A stretch of DNA of 49,440 bases, taken from the NCBI GenBank assembly GCA_009704535.1, contig WLEA01000002.1, positions 1 through 49,440 on the forward strand, in the 5' to 3' direction. Numbering within the stretch: position 1 is the stretch's first letter; the number at the start of each line of letters is the position of its first letter. Shown here one piece after another: positions 41,938 through 49,440 of this stretch. The translations under genes were made by a program, and so were the position numbers. The DNA comes from Actinomycetota bacterium (GTDB taxonomy: Bacteria; Actinomycetota; Actinomycetes; Actinomycetales; Microbacteriaceae). The notes under the pieces are model-generated. The model did no database searches and was not told where the DNA came from. It saw nothing but the letters and a program-made list of their open reading frames with translations.

Positions 41938-43398
41938 TTACTGTTCGTCGACGAGCTTGTCGCGCAGGGCAGACAGACCTTCGTCGTCTGCCAGAGTGCC
42001 GACACTGTCCTCGACTACGGGCATGGAAACCTCGGTGTCCTCGGCATCGGCACGCTCAACGGGCTCGATAACAATCGAGTTCATGTGCGCGACCTGAGCC
42101 TTGTGGGATTCCCAACGGGCTTGGGCATCGGCGTACTGCTTCTCCCACACCTTGCGCTGGTCATCAAAACCATCGAGCCACTCGCCAGTCTCGACGTTAA
42201 AGCCAGCGGGGTAGGTGTAGTTGCCCTTGTCGTCATACTCGGTCGGCATGCCGTAGAGGGCAGGATCAAACTCAGAGCCCTCCGGGTCGACACCCTCGTT
42301 GGCCTGCTTGATCGACAGAGAAATACGGCGACGTTCCAGATCGATGTCAATGATTTTCACGAATACCTGGTCACCGGTAGCGACAACCTGCTCAGCGAGC
42401 TCGATGTGCTTGTCGGAAATCTCCGAGATGTGCACAAGTCCCTCGATGCCATCTGCAACACGGACGAACGCTCCGAAGGGAACCAGCTTCGTCACTGCAC
42501 CGGGAGCAATCTGGCCAATGGCGTGGGTTCTTGCGAACACCTGCCAGGGGTCTTCCTGCGTTGCCTTGAGAGACAGCGAAACGCGCTCGCGATCCATGTC
42601 GACCTCGAGGACCTCGACAGTCACTTCCTGGCCAACCTCGACAACCTCGCTGGCGTGCTCAATGTGCTTCCAGCTCAGTTCAGAAACGTGCACGAGACCG
42701 TCAACGCCACCGAGGTCCACGAATGCACCAAAGTTCACGATGGAGGACACAACCCCCTTGCGGACCTGGCCCTTCTGGAGACCGTCCAAGAAGCTGGAGC
42801 GGTTCTCACTCTGGCTCTGCTCGAGCAGCGCTCGGCGGGAGAGCACCACGTTGTTACGGTTCTTGTCGAGCTCGAGAATCATCGCCTCGATTTCTTGCCC
42901 CAGATAAGGAGTGAGGTCGCGGACGCGACGCAACTCGATGAGAGAGGCAGGAAGGAATCCGCGAAGACCGATATCGACGATGAGGCCACCCTTAACGACC
43001 TCGATGACGTGGCCCTTGACGACACCTTCGGCCTCTTTGATCTTCTCGACATCGCCCCACGCGCGCTCATACTGCGCGCGCTTCTTAGACAGGATGAGGC
43101 GGCCTTCTTTGTCTTCTTTCTGGAGAACCAAGGCCTCAACAGCGTCACCGACGGAGACGACCTCGGAAGGGTCAATGTCGTGCTTAATGGAAAGCTCACG
43201 GGAGGGGATAACACCCTCGGTTTTGTAGCCGACATCGAGGAGAACTTCATCCCGGTCGATTTTGACGACGATTCCAGAGATGAGGTCACCGTCGTTGAAG
43301 AATTTGAGTGTTTTCTCGACTTCGGCCAAGAAATCTTCGGCGCTACCGATGTCGTTAATGGCTATTTGCTTCGGGCTAGCTGTGGTTGAAGGATTCAT
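41938..43398 (-). CDS. rpsA: 30S ribosomal protein S1
   Basis: Four S1 repeats, e.g. FNDGDLISGIVVKIDRDEVLLDVGYKTEGVIPSREL; VNFGAFVDLGGVDGLVHVSELSW. Confidence 0.97.
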   Translation of the reverse strand: MNPSTTASPKQIAINDIGSAEDFLAEVEKTLKFFNDGDLISGIVVKIDRDEVLLDVGYKTEGVIPSRELSIKHDIDPSEVVSVGDAVEALVLQKEDKEGRLILSKKRAQYERAWGDVEKIKEAEGVVKGHVIEVVKGGLIVDIGLRGFLPASLIELRRVRDLTPYLGQEIEAMILELDKNRNNVVLSRRALLEQSQSENRSSFLDGLQKGQVRKGVVSSIVNFGAFVDLGGVDGLVHVSELSWKHIEHASEVVEVGQEVTVEVLEVDMDRERVSLSLKATQEDPWQVFARTHAIGQIAPGAVTKLVPFGAFVRVADGIEGLVHISEISDKHIELAEQVVATGDQVFVKIIDIDLERRRISLSIKQANEGVDPEGSEFDPALYGMPTEYDDKGNYTYPAGFNVETGEWLDGFDDQRKVWEKQYADAQARWESHKAQVAHMNSIVIEPVERADAEDTEVSMPVVEDSVGTLADDEGLSALRDKLVDEQ

Positions 43399-43492
43399 AG
43401 AGTTACGGACAATGGATTTCTACTCGGGTTTGCGAACCGGCGGTTAGCAAAGGGTGGACAGGGCATTGTCGCCCTTTTTTGGACGACCCTTG

Positions 43493-43521
43493 AGTCTAGC
43501 TGGCCAGGCCAGGCCCGGCAA
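43493..43521 (-). promoter_or_regulatory. candidate rpsA promoter TTGCCG-N17-TAGACT
   Basis: -35 at 43516-43521, -10 at 43493-43498, giving a leader of about 88 nt to ATG 43398. Confidence 0.5.
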
Positions 43522-43525
43522 ACGT

Positions 43526-46177
43526 CTAATGTGCCGCTTGGTCCCAGTTCGCTCCGAAACCAACCTGCACATCCAGCGGTACAGCGAGTTTCGCGGCTGC
43601 TCCCATCTGCTCAACCACGATGGTTTCCAGCTCTTCGCGCTCTCCTGGCGCCAATTCGAAGACGAGTTCGTCGTGAACTTGAAGGACCATGCGGGATACC
43701 AGGCCTCGGCGTCGAATCTCGAGGTCAATCGTAATCATCGCGCGTTTGATGATGTCCGCTGCAGTTCCTTGAATGGGTGCGTTGAGTGCAGCGCGCTCAG
43801 CGGCTTCACGGACGATTCGATTAGGGGACGCGAGGTCGGGGAATGGCCGCCGGCGGCCAAAAATAGTTTCCGTATAGCCCTTCACCTTTGCCTCGGCGAC
43901 AACGGTGTTCAGATAATCGCGCACTTTCCCAAACCGCCGGAAATACTCCGTCATCAACTCTTTGGCTTCTGACGTGGGAATTCGGAGCTGCTTGGCGAGC
44001 CCAAAAGCCGAAAGCCCATAGGCGAGGCCATAGCTCATCGCCTTCACCTTGGTCCGCATCAGCGGTGTGACGTCCTCTGGCGCCACCTCGAATATGCGGG
44101 CTCCGACAAAGCGGTGCAGGTCCTCGCCTTCATGGAAAGCCTGAATCAGGGCCTCGTCTCCAGAGAGGTGCGCCATGATGCGCATCTCAATCTGAGAGTA
44201 ATCAGCGGTGAAAAGGCCCTCGGAGTTGGCTCCGGCAATAAAGCACGCCCGAATCTCGCGGCCAATATCGGTGCGGATGGGGATGTTTTGCACATTGGGA
44301 TCGAATGACGACAGCCGGCCGGTGCTGGTGCCCATCTGGTCAAAGGTCGTGTGGACGCGACCGTCGCCAGCCACTGCGACCCGAAGCCCCTCAATAATCT
44401 GGCGAAGCTTCGTGGCATCGCGGTGAGCCAACAGAGCGTCAAGAAAGGGATGAGGGTTCGAGCCTTGGAGATCCTGCAGCGCGCTGGCATCAGTGGAGAA
44501 GCCGGTCTTCGTGGCCCTGGTTTTGGGCATTCCCAGCTCCTCGAACAACACAGTCTGCAGCTGCTTGGGCGAGCCCAAGTTCACGTCGTGGCCAATCACT
44601 GCGAAGGCTTCTGCTTCTCTCTCCCGGACGGTTGTGGCGAGTCGCTCGTCGAGTAGTGCCAGCGCTTTCTGGTCGAGAGCAATTCCCTCACGCTCCATCC
44701 TGGCGAGAATTGCCAGTAGTGGTATCTCGATGTCTGCCAGAACAGCCCTGCTGCCAGGGTCAAGCTCGCTCGTCAGTGCATCCCAGGCTCTCAGAGAAAG
44801 CCACGCGTCAACGCCTGCCCCCTCTGCCTCGGTCTCTGGGAGAAGTTGGTCGGCATGCGGCGCGGGAACATCGATACCCAACGCGTCCCTCACCAGGCTG
44901 TGGAGCGAGTCCGACTTTTTCGAGGGTTTATGAACCCACCAAGCGAGAGACGGGTCTCCCACAACCCGCGGTGTGATGCCCCACTGGCGGTGGCAGGCTT
45001 TGAGGAGGCCTTTCGCGCCATAGGCCACGTAGGAGTGCTCGGGATCCTGAAGAGCGTCCAGCAGGGGACGGTGATCGCTACCTCCCTCAATAACCGGGAC
45101 TCTGATGGCATCGTCATCGGTGGCAACACCGAGCTCTACGATGACTGGCCCGTGCATGCGCTGGCCAAGACCGAGCGGTTTCGTCTTGTTCTTCACCAAC
45201 CAGTGGGCGAGCTCTTCATCCACAAGCAGCCGCTCTGGAGGAAGCTCAACAACTGTGGTCGGCAATGCGGAAACAGCCTCAGGCACTGCATCATCGCCAG
45301 CGAGGGCAATAACCCGCTCGGTCAGTGTTTTGAACGCCAGCCTGGTGAACACTTCCCGCACGGCTGCAACATCAATGGGCTTTCTTTCGAGAGCTTCGAG
45401 AGTCAGGCCAACATCGATATCGGTGAGCAAGTGATTGAGTTGCCTGTTGCGCAACACTCGGTCGGTCTGGTCTCGCAGGTTTTGACCAACCACTCCGGTG
45501 ATGTCATCGACATGACTGAGGAGGTTGTCCAAGGAACCGTAGTGCTGAATCCACTTAACCGCGGTCTTTTCGCCCACTTTGTCGACCCCGACAAGGTTGT
45601 CACTGGTCTCTCCCACGAGCGCTGCAATCTCCGGGTACTGGTGAGGCTCGACTCCGTAACGCTCGATGACCGCTTCCGGGGTGTAGCGCTTGAGCTCAGC
45701 CACTCCCCGCGCGCTCGGATACAGCACCGTGACCCTGCCGTTGACAAGCTGGAAGGTGTCGCGGTCTCCCGAGACCACCAGAACATCCATCCCAGCGCTG
45801 GCACCCTGGGTGGCGAGCGTGGCGAGAATGTCATCGGCCTCAAAGTCCTCTTTGGTGATGGTGGGAACTCCCATCGCGTGAAGCGCTTCTTGCAGAAGGG
45901 GCACCTGTCCAATGAATTCCCTTGGCGTTTCACCCCTGGTGGCCTTGTATTCGGGATAGATCCGAGTCCGGAAAGAGAATCTCGAGACGTCAAATGCCAC
46001 CGCAACGTGGGTGGGTTCCTCCTTCTTGAGGAGGCCCAAGAACATGGAGATGAAGCCGTGGATGGCGTTAGTGTGCTGCCCGTCGGGGGCCTGAAAACTC
46101 TCTACCGGGAGAGCATAAAAGGCACGAAAAGCCAGAGAATGGCCGTCGATGACCATCAATGTAGGCTTGGGGTTCAC
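43526..46177 (-). CDS. polA: DNA polymerase I
   Basis: LMVIDGHSLAFRAFYALP (5' nuclease), FTADYSQIEMRIMAHLSGDEAL, MSYGLAYGLSAFGLAKQL, QVHDELVFE; GTG start. Confidence 0.98.
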   Translation of the reverse strand: MNPKPTLMVIDGHSLAFRAFYALPVESFQAPDGQHTNAIHGFISMFLGLLKKEEPTHVAVAFDVSRFSFRTRIYPEYKATRGETPREFIGQVPLLQEALHAMGVPTITKEDFEADDILATLATQGASAGMDVLVVSGDRDTFQLVNGRVTVLYPSARGVAELKRYTPEAVIERYGVEPHQYPEIAALVGETSDNLVGVDKVGEKTAVKWIQHYGSLDNLLSHVDDITGVVGQNLRDQTDRVLRNRQLNHLLTDIDVGLTLEALERKPIDVAAVREVFTRLAFKTLTERVIALAGDDAVPEAVSALPTTVVELPPERLLVDEELAHWLVKNKTKPLGLGQRMHGPVIVELGVATDDDAIRVPVIEGGSDHRPLLDALQDPEHSYVAYGAKGLLKACHRQWGITPRVVGDPSLAWWVHKPSKKSDSLHSLVRDALGIDVPAPHADQLLPETEAEGAGVDAWLSLRAWDALTSELDPGSRAVLADIEIPLLAILARMEREGIALDQKALALLDERLATTVREREAEAFAVIGHDVNLGSPKQLQTVLFEELGMPKTRATKTGFSTDASALQDLQGSNPHPFLDALLAHRDATKLRQIIEGLRVAVAGDGRVHTTFDQMGTSTGRLSSFDPNVQNIPIRTDIGREIRACFIAGANSEGLFTADYSQIEMRIMAHLSGDEALIQAFHEGEDLHRFVGARIFEVAPEDVTPLMRTKVKAMSYGLAYGLSAFGLAKQLRIPTSEAKELMTEYFRRFGKVRDYLNTVVAEAKVKGYTETIFGRRRPFPDLASPNRIVREAAERAALNAPIQGTAADIIKRAMITIDLEIRRRGLVSRMVLQVHDELVFELAPGEREELETIVVEQMGAAAKLAVPLDVQVGFGANWDQAAH

Positions 46178-46183
46178 GGCCTA

Positions 46184-46189
46184 AGCCTA
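46184..46189 (-). promoter_or_regulatory. candidate -10 TAGGCT, 6 nt before the polA GTG (leaderless)
   Basis: TAGGCT-TAGGCC-GTG on the minus strand. Confidence 0.5.
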
Positions 46190-46219
46190 GCGTTGGGCCA
46201 CGAGGACGCAGGAGCTCCG

Positions 46220-46654
46220 ATGACTATCTTTCCCCAAGACTTAGACCCAGAACTCGTCACGCGGCTAGTCGAGACCGGCGGAGGCCAGCTCGCCCAGAAA
46301 ATGGGCATTACCTTCGTGGAGCTCTCCGCGGAGAGGTCTGTGGCCACGATGCCAGTCGAGGGAAACCGTCAAGTGATTGGTCTTCTCCACGGTGGCGCCC
46401 ACGTTGTCCTGGCGGAGTCCTTGGGTTCGATATCTGCAGCGATACACGCTGGTCCGGGACGCATCGCTGTGGGGATAGAGATCAATGCCTCCCACTCGAA
46501 GGCGGTCAGCGCGGGTATCGTGACTGCGACCTGTGAGGCTCTTGTTCTCGGCCGCACGCTGGCCACGCACACCATCACCGTGTGTGACGAGACGGGAAAC
46601 CGCCTCTCCACGGTACGAATGACTAACTTCCTGAAGGACGCTCCTGGCGACTAA
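46220..46654 (+). CDS. PaaI-like hotdog-fold thioesterase
   Basis: MGITFVELSAERSVATMPVEGNRQVIGLLHGGAHVVLAESLGSISAAIHAG; SD AGGAG before ATG 46220. The 602-aa track ORF is not the gene. Confidence 0.9.
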   Translation: MTIFPQDLDPELVTRLVETGGGQLAQKMGITFVELSAERSVATMPVEGNRQVIGLLHGGAHVVLAESLGSISAAIHAGPGRIAVGIEINASHSKAVSAGIVTATCEALVLGRTLATHTITVCDETGNRLSTVRMTNFLKDAPGD

Positions 46655-47271
46655 ATGTCGGGGTGCGCGGCCCGCTCGGCGAGCTGATCGATAACAGTCT
46701 GTGCCACCTCACGCATCGAGAGGCGGCGATCCATCGACGCTTTCTGAATCCATCGGAACGCCTCAGGCTCGGTCAGTCCCATGGTGTCATTGAGAATACC
46801 TTTGGCCCGGTCGAGCACTTTTCTGGTCTCCAGGCGCTCTGCTAGGTCGGATATTTCATCCTCCAGGGCTGTGATCTGCTGATACCGAGTCAACGCAATG
46901 TCGATAGCTGGAATCAGGTCGTTCGGGGTGAAAGGCTTGACCACATAGGCCAGAGCACCGGCCTCGGCCGCTCGCTCCACCAGTTCGCGCTGGGAAAAGG
47001 CTGTGAGGAGAACTACCGGTGCTATATGGCGCTTGGTGAGAATCTCTGCTGCCGAGATGCCATCCAGCAGGGGCATTTTGACGTCCATCACCACGATGTC
47101 TGGCCGAAGTTCTTCGGCCAGCGCGACAGCCTTCTCGCCATCGGCGGCCTCGCCGACCACATCAAACCCGTTGTCCCGAAGAATCTCCACGATGTCGATT
47201 CGGATGAGTGATTCGTCCTCAGCAACGACGACACGTGTCTTGGCTGGAGGGTTCGGCGGGTTTTCGCTCAC
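46651..47271 (-). CDS. pdtaR: response regulator with ANTAR RNA-binding domain (PdtaR-like)
   Basis: Receiver VVVAEDESLIRIDIVEIL...DIVVMDVKMPLLDG...; ANTAR AERLETRKVLDRAKGILNDTMGLTEPEAFRWIQKASMDRRLSMREVAQTVI; GTG start. Confidence 0.92.
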   Translation of the reverse strand: MSENPPNPPAKTRVVVAEDESLIRIDIVEILRDNGFDVVGEAADGEKAVALAEELRPDIVVMDVKMPLLDGISAAEILTKRHIAPVVLLTAFSQRELVERAAEAGALAYVVKPFTPNDLIPAIDIALTRYQQITALEDEISDLAERLETRKVLDRAKGILNDTMGLTEPEAFRWIQKASMDRRLSMREVAQTVIDQLAERAAHPDI

Positions 47272-47277
47272 ACCAGG

Positions 47278-47283
47278 AGCCTA
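47278..47283 (-). promoter_or_regulatory. candidate -10 TAGGCT, 6 nt before the pdtaR GTG (leaderless)
   Basis: TAGGCT-CCTGGT-GTG on the minus strand; TTGAGC upstream at a 19-nt spacing. Confidence 0.5.
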
Positions 47284-47314
47284 CGGTATGGTTCTAAGGC
47301 CAGCTCAACACCTT

Positions 47315-47400
47315 GCCGGATTGGCGGAATGGCAGACGCGGAGCACTCAAAATGCTTTGTCCGAAAGGGCGTGTGGGTTCAAATCCCACATCCGGCACCA
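47315..47400 (+). tRNA. tRNA-Leu (anticodon CAA) including encoded CCA
   Basis: GCCGGAT acceptor / ATCCGGC+A+CCA, anticodon arm GAGCA-CTCAAAA-TGCTT, T-arm GTGGGTTCAAATCCCAC. Confidence 0.95.
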
Positions 47401-47405
47401 GCGAA

Positions 47406-48848
47406 CTAGTTTGACCAGACGGGCGCAACGCCCTCCATCGCATGGCCGACAACGTGGACTCTCAGATCGTTCGTTGATCCAGGGGTGCCTGGTGGGGACC
47501 CGGAAATCACCACCACCTTGTCACCGCTCTGCGCCAGGTTATGAGAGATCAACGCCTCGTCGACGATCGGGTACATGGCATCGGTGTGTGTGACGCGCGG
47601 CACAAGGTAGGACTTCACTCCCCACGAGAGAGCCATGCGTCGGCGAATTTCCTCCGAGGGAGTGAAGGCAATCATCGGGATAGGGCTGCGAAGTCTCGCC
47701 ATGCGACGGGCAGAGTCACCAGACTCCGTGAAAATACACACGAACCTTGCTTCGACAAAGTCCGCCACTTCGGCTGCGGCAAGAGTAATTGCTCCGCCCT
47801 GGGTGCGCGGCTTTGTGCCTAGAGGCGAGATTCGAGACAACCCATGGTCTTCCGTGGACTCGAGGATGCGAGCCATTGTGGCCACCGCAATCGCCGGATA
47901 CTTCCCCACGCTGGTTTCCCCACTGAGCATCACTGCATCAGCTCCATCGAGCACAGCGTTGGCGACATCTGAGGTCTCTGCACGCGTCGGAACGGGCGCC
48001 TCAATCATGGACTCGAGCATCTGAGTGGCGACAATGACGGGCTTCGCCATACGACGCCCAAGTTCGATGGCCTTTTTCTGGATGATAGGCACCGTCTCCG
48101 GTGGCATCTCAACGCCCAGGTCGCCTCTGGCCACCATGATTCCGTCGAAAGCATCAACAATAGAATCCAGGTTGGCCACGGCTTCGGGCTTCTCAATTTT
48201 CGCGATGACGGGACAGCTGAAACCTTCCTCCGCCATGATGGAGTGCACCCGGCCAATGTCCGACGCATTTCTCACGAAACTGAGCGCGATAAAGTCGCAT
48301 TTCATTTTCAACGCCCAGCGCAAATCCTCTTCGTCCTTCTCGGACAGTGCGGGAGCCGACACCGCAACGCCGGGAAGGTTAATTCCTTTGTTGTTCGATA
48401 CGGCTCCGCCCACCACAACGGTCGTGACCACATCCGTTCCATCCGAGGAAAGCGCCTCGAGACGGACCTTGCCGTCATCAATGAGGAGCGTGTCCCCGGG
48501 TTTCACATCGCCGGGAAGCCCCTTATAGGTGGTTCCCACAAGTTCCTTGGTGCCCTCAACATCGCGGATGGTGATGGTAAACGTGTCTCCCGGAGCAAGC
48601 ACGTGCGGCCCGTTCACGAACTTCTCAAGACGAATCTTTGGGCCCTGAAGGTCCACCAGTATCGCGATGGGCTGATCGAGGTCGCTCGCGACAGATCGAA
48701 CGGTCTGGAAGATTTCCGCGTGGACTGCGAGGCTCCCGTGGCTGAGATTCATACGGATAATGTTGACTCCGGCTTCCACCAAAGCCTGAATACTGTCGTA
48801 GCTCGATGTTGCTGGCCCCAGTGTTGCCACAATCTTCGCGCGTCTCAT
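47406..48848 (-). CDS. pyk: pyruvate kinase
   Basis: RRAKIVATLGPATSSYDSIQALVEAGVNIIRMNLSHG...GDLGVEMPPETVPIIQKK...MLESMIEAPVPTRAETSDVANAVLDGADAVMLSGET. Confidence 0.97.
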   Translation of the reverse strand: MRRAKIVATLGPATSSYDSIQALVEAGVNIIRMNLSHGSLAVHAEIFQTVRSVASDLDQPIAILVDLQGPKIRLEKFVNGPHVLAPGDTFTITIRDVEGTKELVGTTYKGLPGDVKPGDTLLIDDGKVRLEALSSDGTDVVTTVVVGGAVSNNKGINLPGVAVSAPALSEKDEEDLRWALKMKCDFIALSFVRNASDIGRVHSIMAEEGFSCPVIAKIEKPEAVANLDSIVDAFDGIMVARGDLGVEMPPETVPIIQKKAIELGRRMAKPVIVATQMLESMIEAPVPTRAETSDVANAVLDGADAVMLSGETSVGKYPAIAVATMARILESTEDHGLSRISPLGTKPRTQGGAITLAAAEVADFVEARFVCIFTESGDSARRMARLRSPIPMIAFTPSEEIRRRMALSWGVKSYLVPRVTHTDAMYPIVDEALISHNLAQSGDKVVVISGSPPGTPGSTNDLRVHVVGHAMEGVAPVWSN

Positions 48849-48866
48849 ACAGTCCTCACGTAGTTC

Positions 48867-49440
48867 TTACACCGACAAAGGGCGATCGAAAGCGCTTACA
48901 GGCGCTGGTAAGAGCGTACTGCCTTCGAGATATCGGTCGACTTCCGCGGCTACAGCACGGCCTTCTGCGATGGCCCAGACGATGAGAGATGCGCCTCGCC
49001 CAGCATCGCCCGCTACGAAAACTCCTGGGACACCGGTCGAATAGTCACGATTTCTCTCAAGGTTGCGGGCCGCGTCAACGCCCATTCCCACCTGTTCGGA
49101 TAGCAGCCCGTGCTCAGCTCCCTGGTATCCAAGAGCAAGAAGCACGAGGTCTGCAGGAATTTCTCGTTCGGTTCCGGGCTTGGGGAAACGACCGCCGTCT
49201 CTGTATTCCGTCTCACACACTTCGATGGCCCGGACTTGCCCGTGTTCATTGCCTATGAATCTGACCGTCGAGGCGAGGAACTCGCGCGCACCGCCCTCTT
49301 CGTGGGCGCTTTGCACCTCAAAGAGAATCGGATCCACCGGCCACGGCACCTCTGCCGGACGCTCTGTCGGGGGTTGCTTCCCAATGGCAAGCATCGTGGT
49401 CGACGCCGCGTGCTGCCGGTGCGCAGTGCCAAGGCAGTCA
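48867..49440 (-). CDS. gltD: glutamate synthase small subunit (GltD), C-terminal part, runs off the right edge
   Basis: Frame is open upstream of the track ATG: DCLGTAHRQHAASTTMLAIGKQPPTERP...ILFEVQSAHEEGG...DLVLLALGYQGAE...GVFVAGDAGRGASLIVWAIAEGRAVAAEVDRYL. Confidence 0.93.
   Translation of the reverse strand, partial: DCLGTAHRQHAASTTMLAIGKQPPTERPAEVPWPVDPILFEVQSAHEEGGAREFLASTVRFIGNEHGQVRAIEVCETEYRDGGRFPKPGTEREIPADLVLLALGYQGAEHGLLSEQVGMGVDAARNLERNRDYSTGVPGVFVAGDAGRGASLIVWAIAEGRAVAAEVDRYLEGSTLLPAPVSAFDRPLSV

Noticed and set aside
41896-43389. 497-aa plus-strand ORF antisense to essentially all of rpsA
   Set aside because: The minus strand encodes an unmistakable S1 protein. The antisense frame is Leu/Val/Asp-rich because Glu/Asp/Val codons are common in rpsA and their complements lack stops; no recognisable domain or SD.
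43526-46177. Degenerate 3'-5' exonuclease domain of PolA as a novelty
   Set aside because: Loss of proofreading residues in Pol I is already known in actinobacteria.
44846-46654. 602-aa plus-strand ORF spanning polA antisense into the thioesterase
   Set aside because: Only the last 145 codons (from ATG 46220, with SD) resemble a protein family. The rest is antisense to polA and happens to be open in frame.

Overview
The window is a dense, apparently continuous stretch of actinobacterial chromosome. Gene content and order look like Microbacteriaceae with a streamlined genome (inference). I see no phage, transposon, CRISPR or other mobile element. In order it holds: a HAD phosphatase (truncated at the left edge), PAC2 protein, uppP, tRNA-Leu(GAG), an SOS mutagenesis cassette imuA'-imuB-dnaE2 behind a perfect actinobacterial LexA box, TrmH methyltransferase, Sir2, histidine phosphatase, DnaQ-like exonuclease, rpmE2, ABC ATPase, serB, fabG, DUF3099, a small Cys/His protein, SURF1, ABC-F, DUF59, sufC-Rieske-sufD-sufB, ctaA/ctaB, tkt-tal-pgi, rbpA, secG-tpiA-pgk-gap, sod, whiA-rapZ-uvrC-uvrA-uvrB-coaE, rpsA, polA, a thioesterase, a PdtaR-like ANTAR regulator, tRNA-Leu(CAA), pyk, and the 3' part of gltD (truncated at the right edge). 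I found no clearly new multi-gene system. The observations most worth a second look are: (a) the LexA-boxed, probably leaderless mutasome operon; (b) a recurrent TAG(G/A)CT-N6/7-(A/G)TG arrangement at uvrA, uvrB, coaE, polA, pdtaR and an exonuclease; (c) a possible leaderless uORF overlapping the uppP start; (d) all nine convergent pairs abutting or overlapping at their 3' ends; (e) no zwf-opcA-pgl between pgi and rbpA; (f) a cysteine-free RbpA; (g) a suf cluster without adjacent sufR/sufS/sufU; (h) a possible pseudoknot in the rpsA leader; (i) an uncharacterised CxxxxC...CxxH protein coupled to SURF1.
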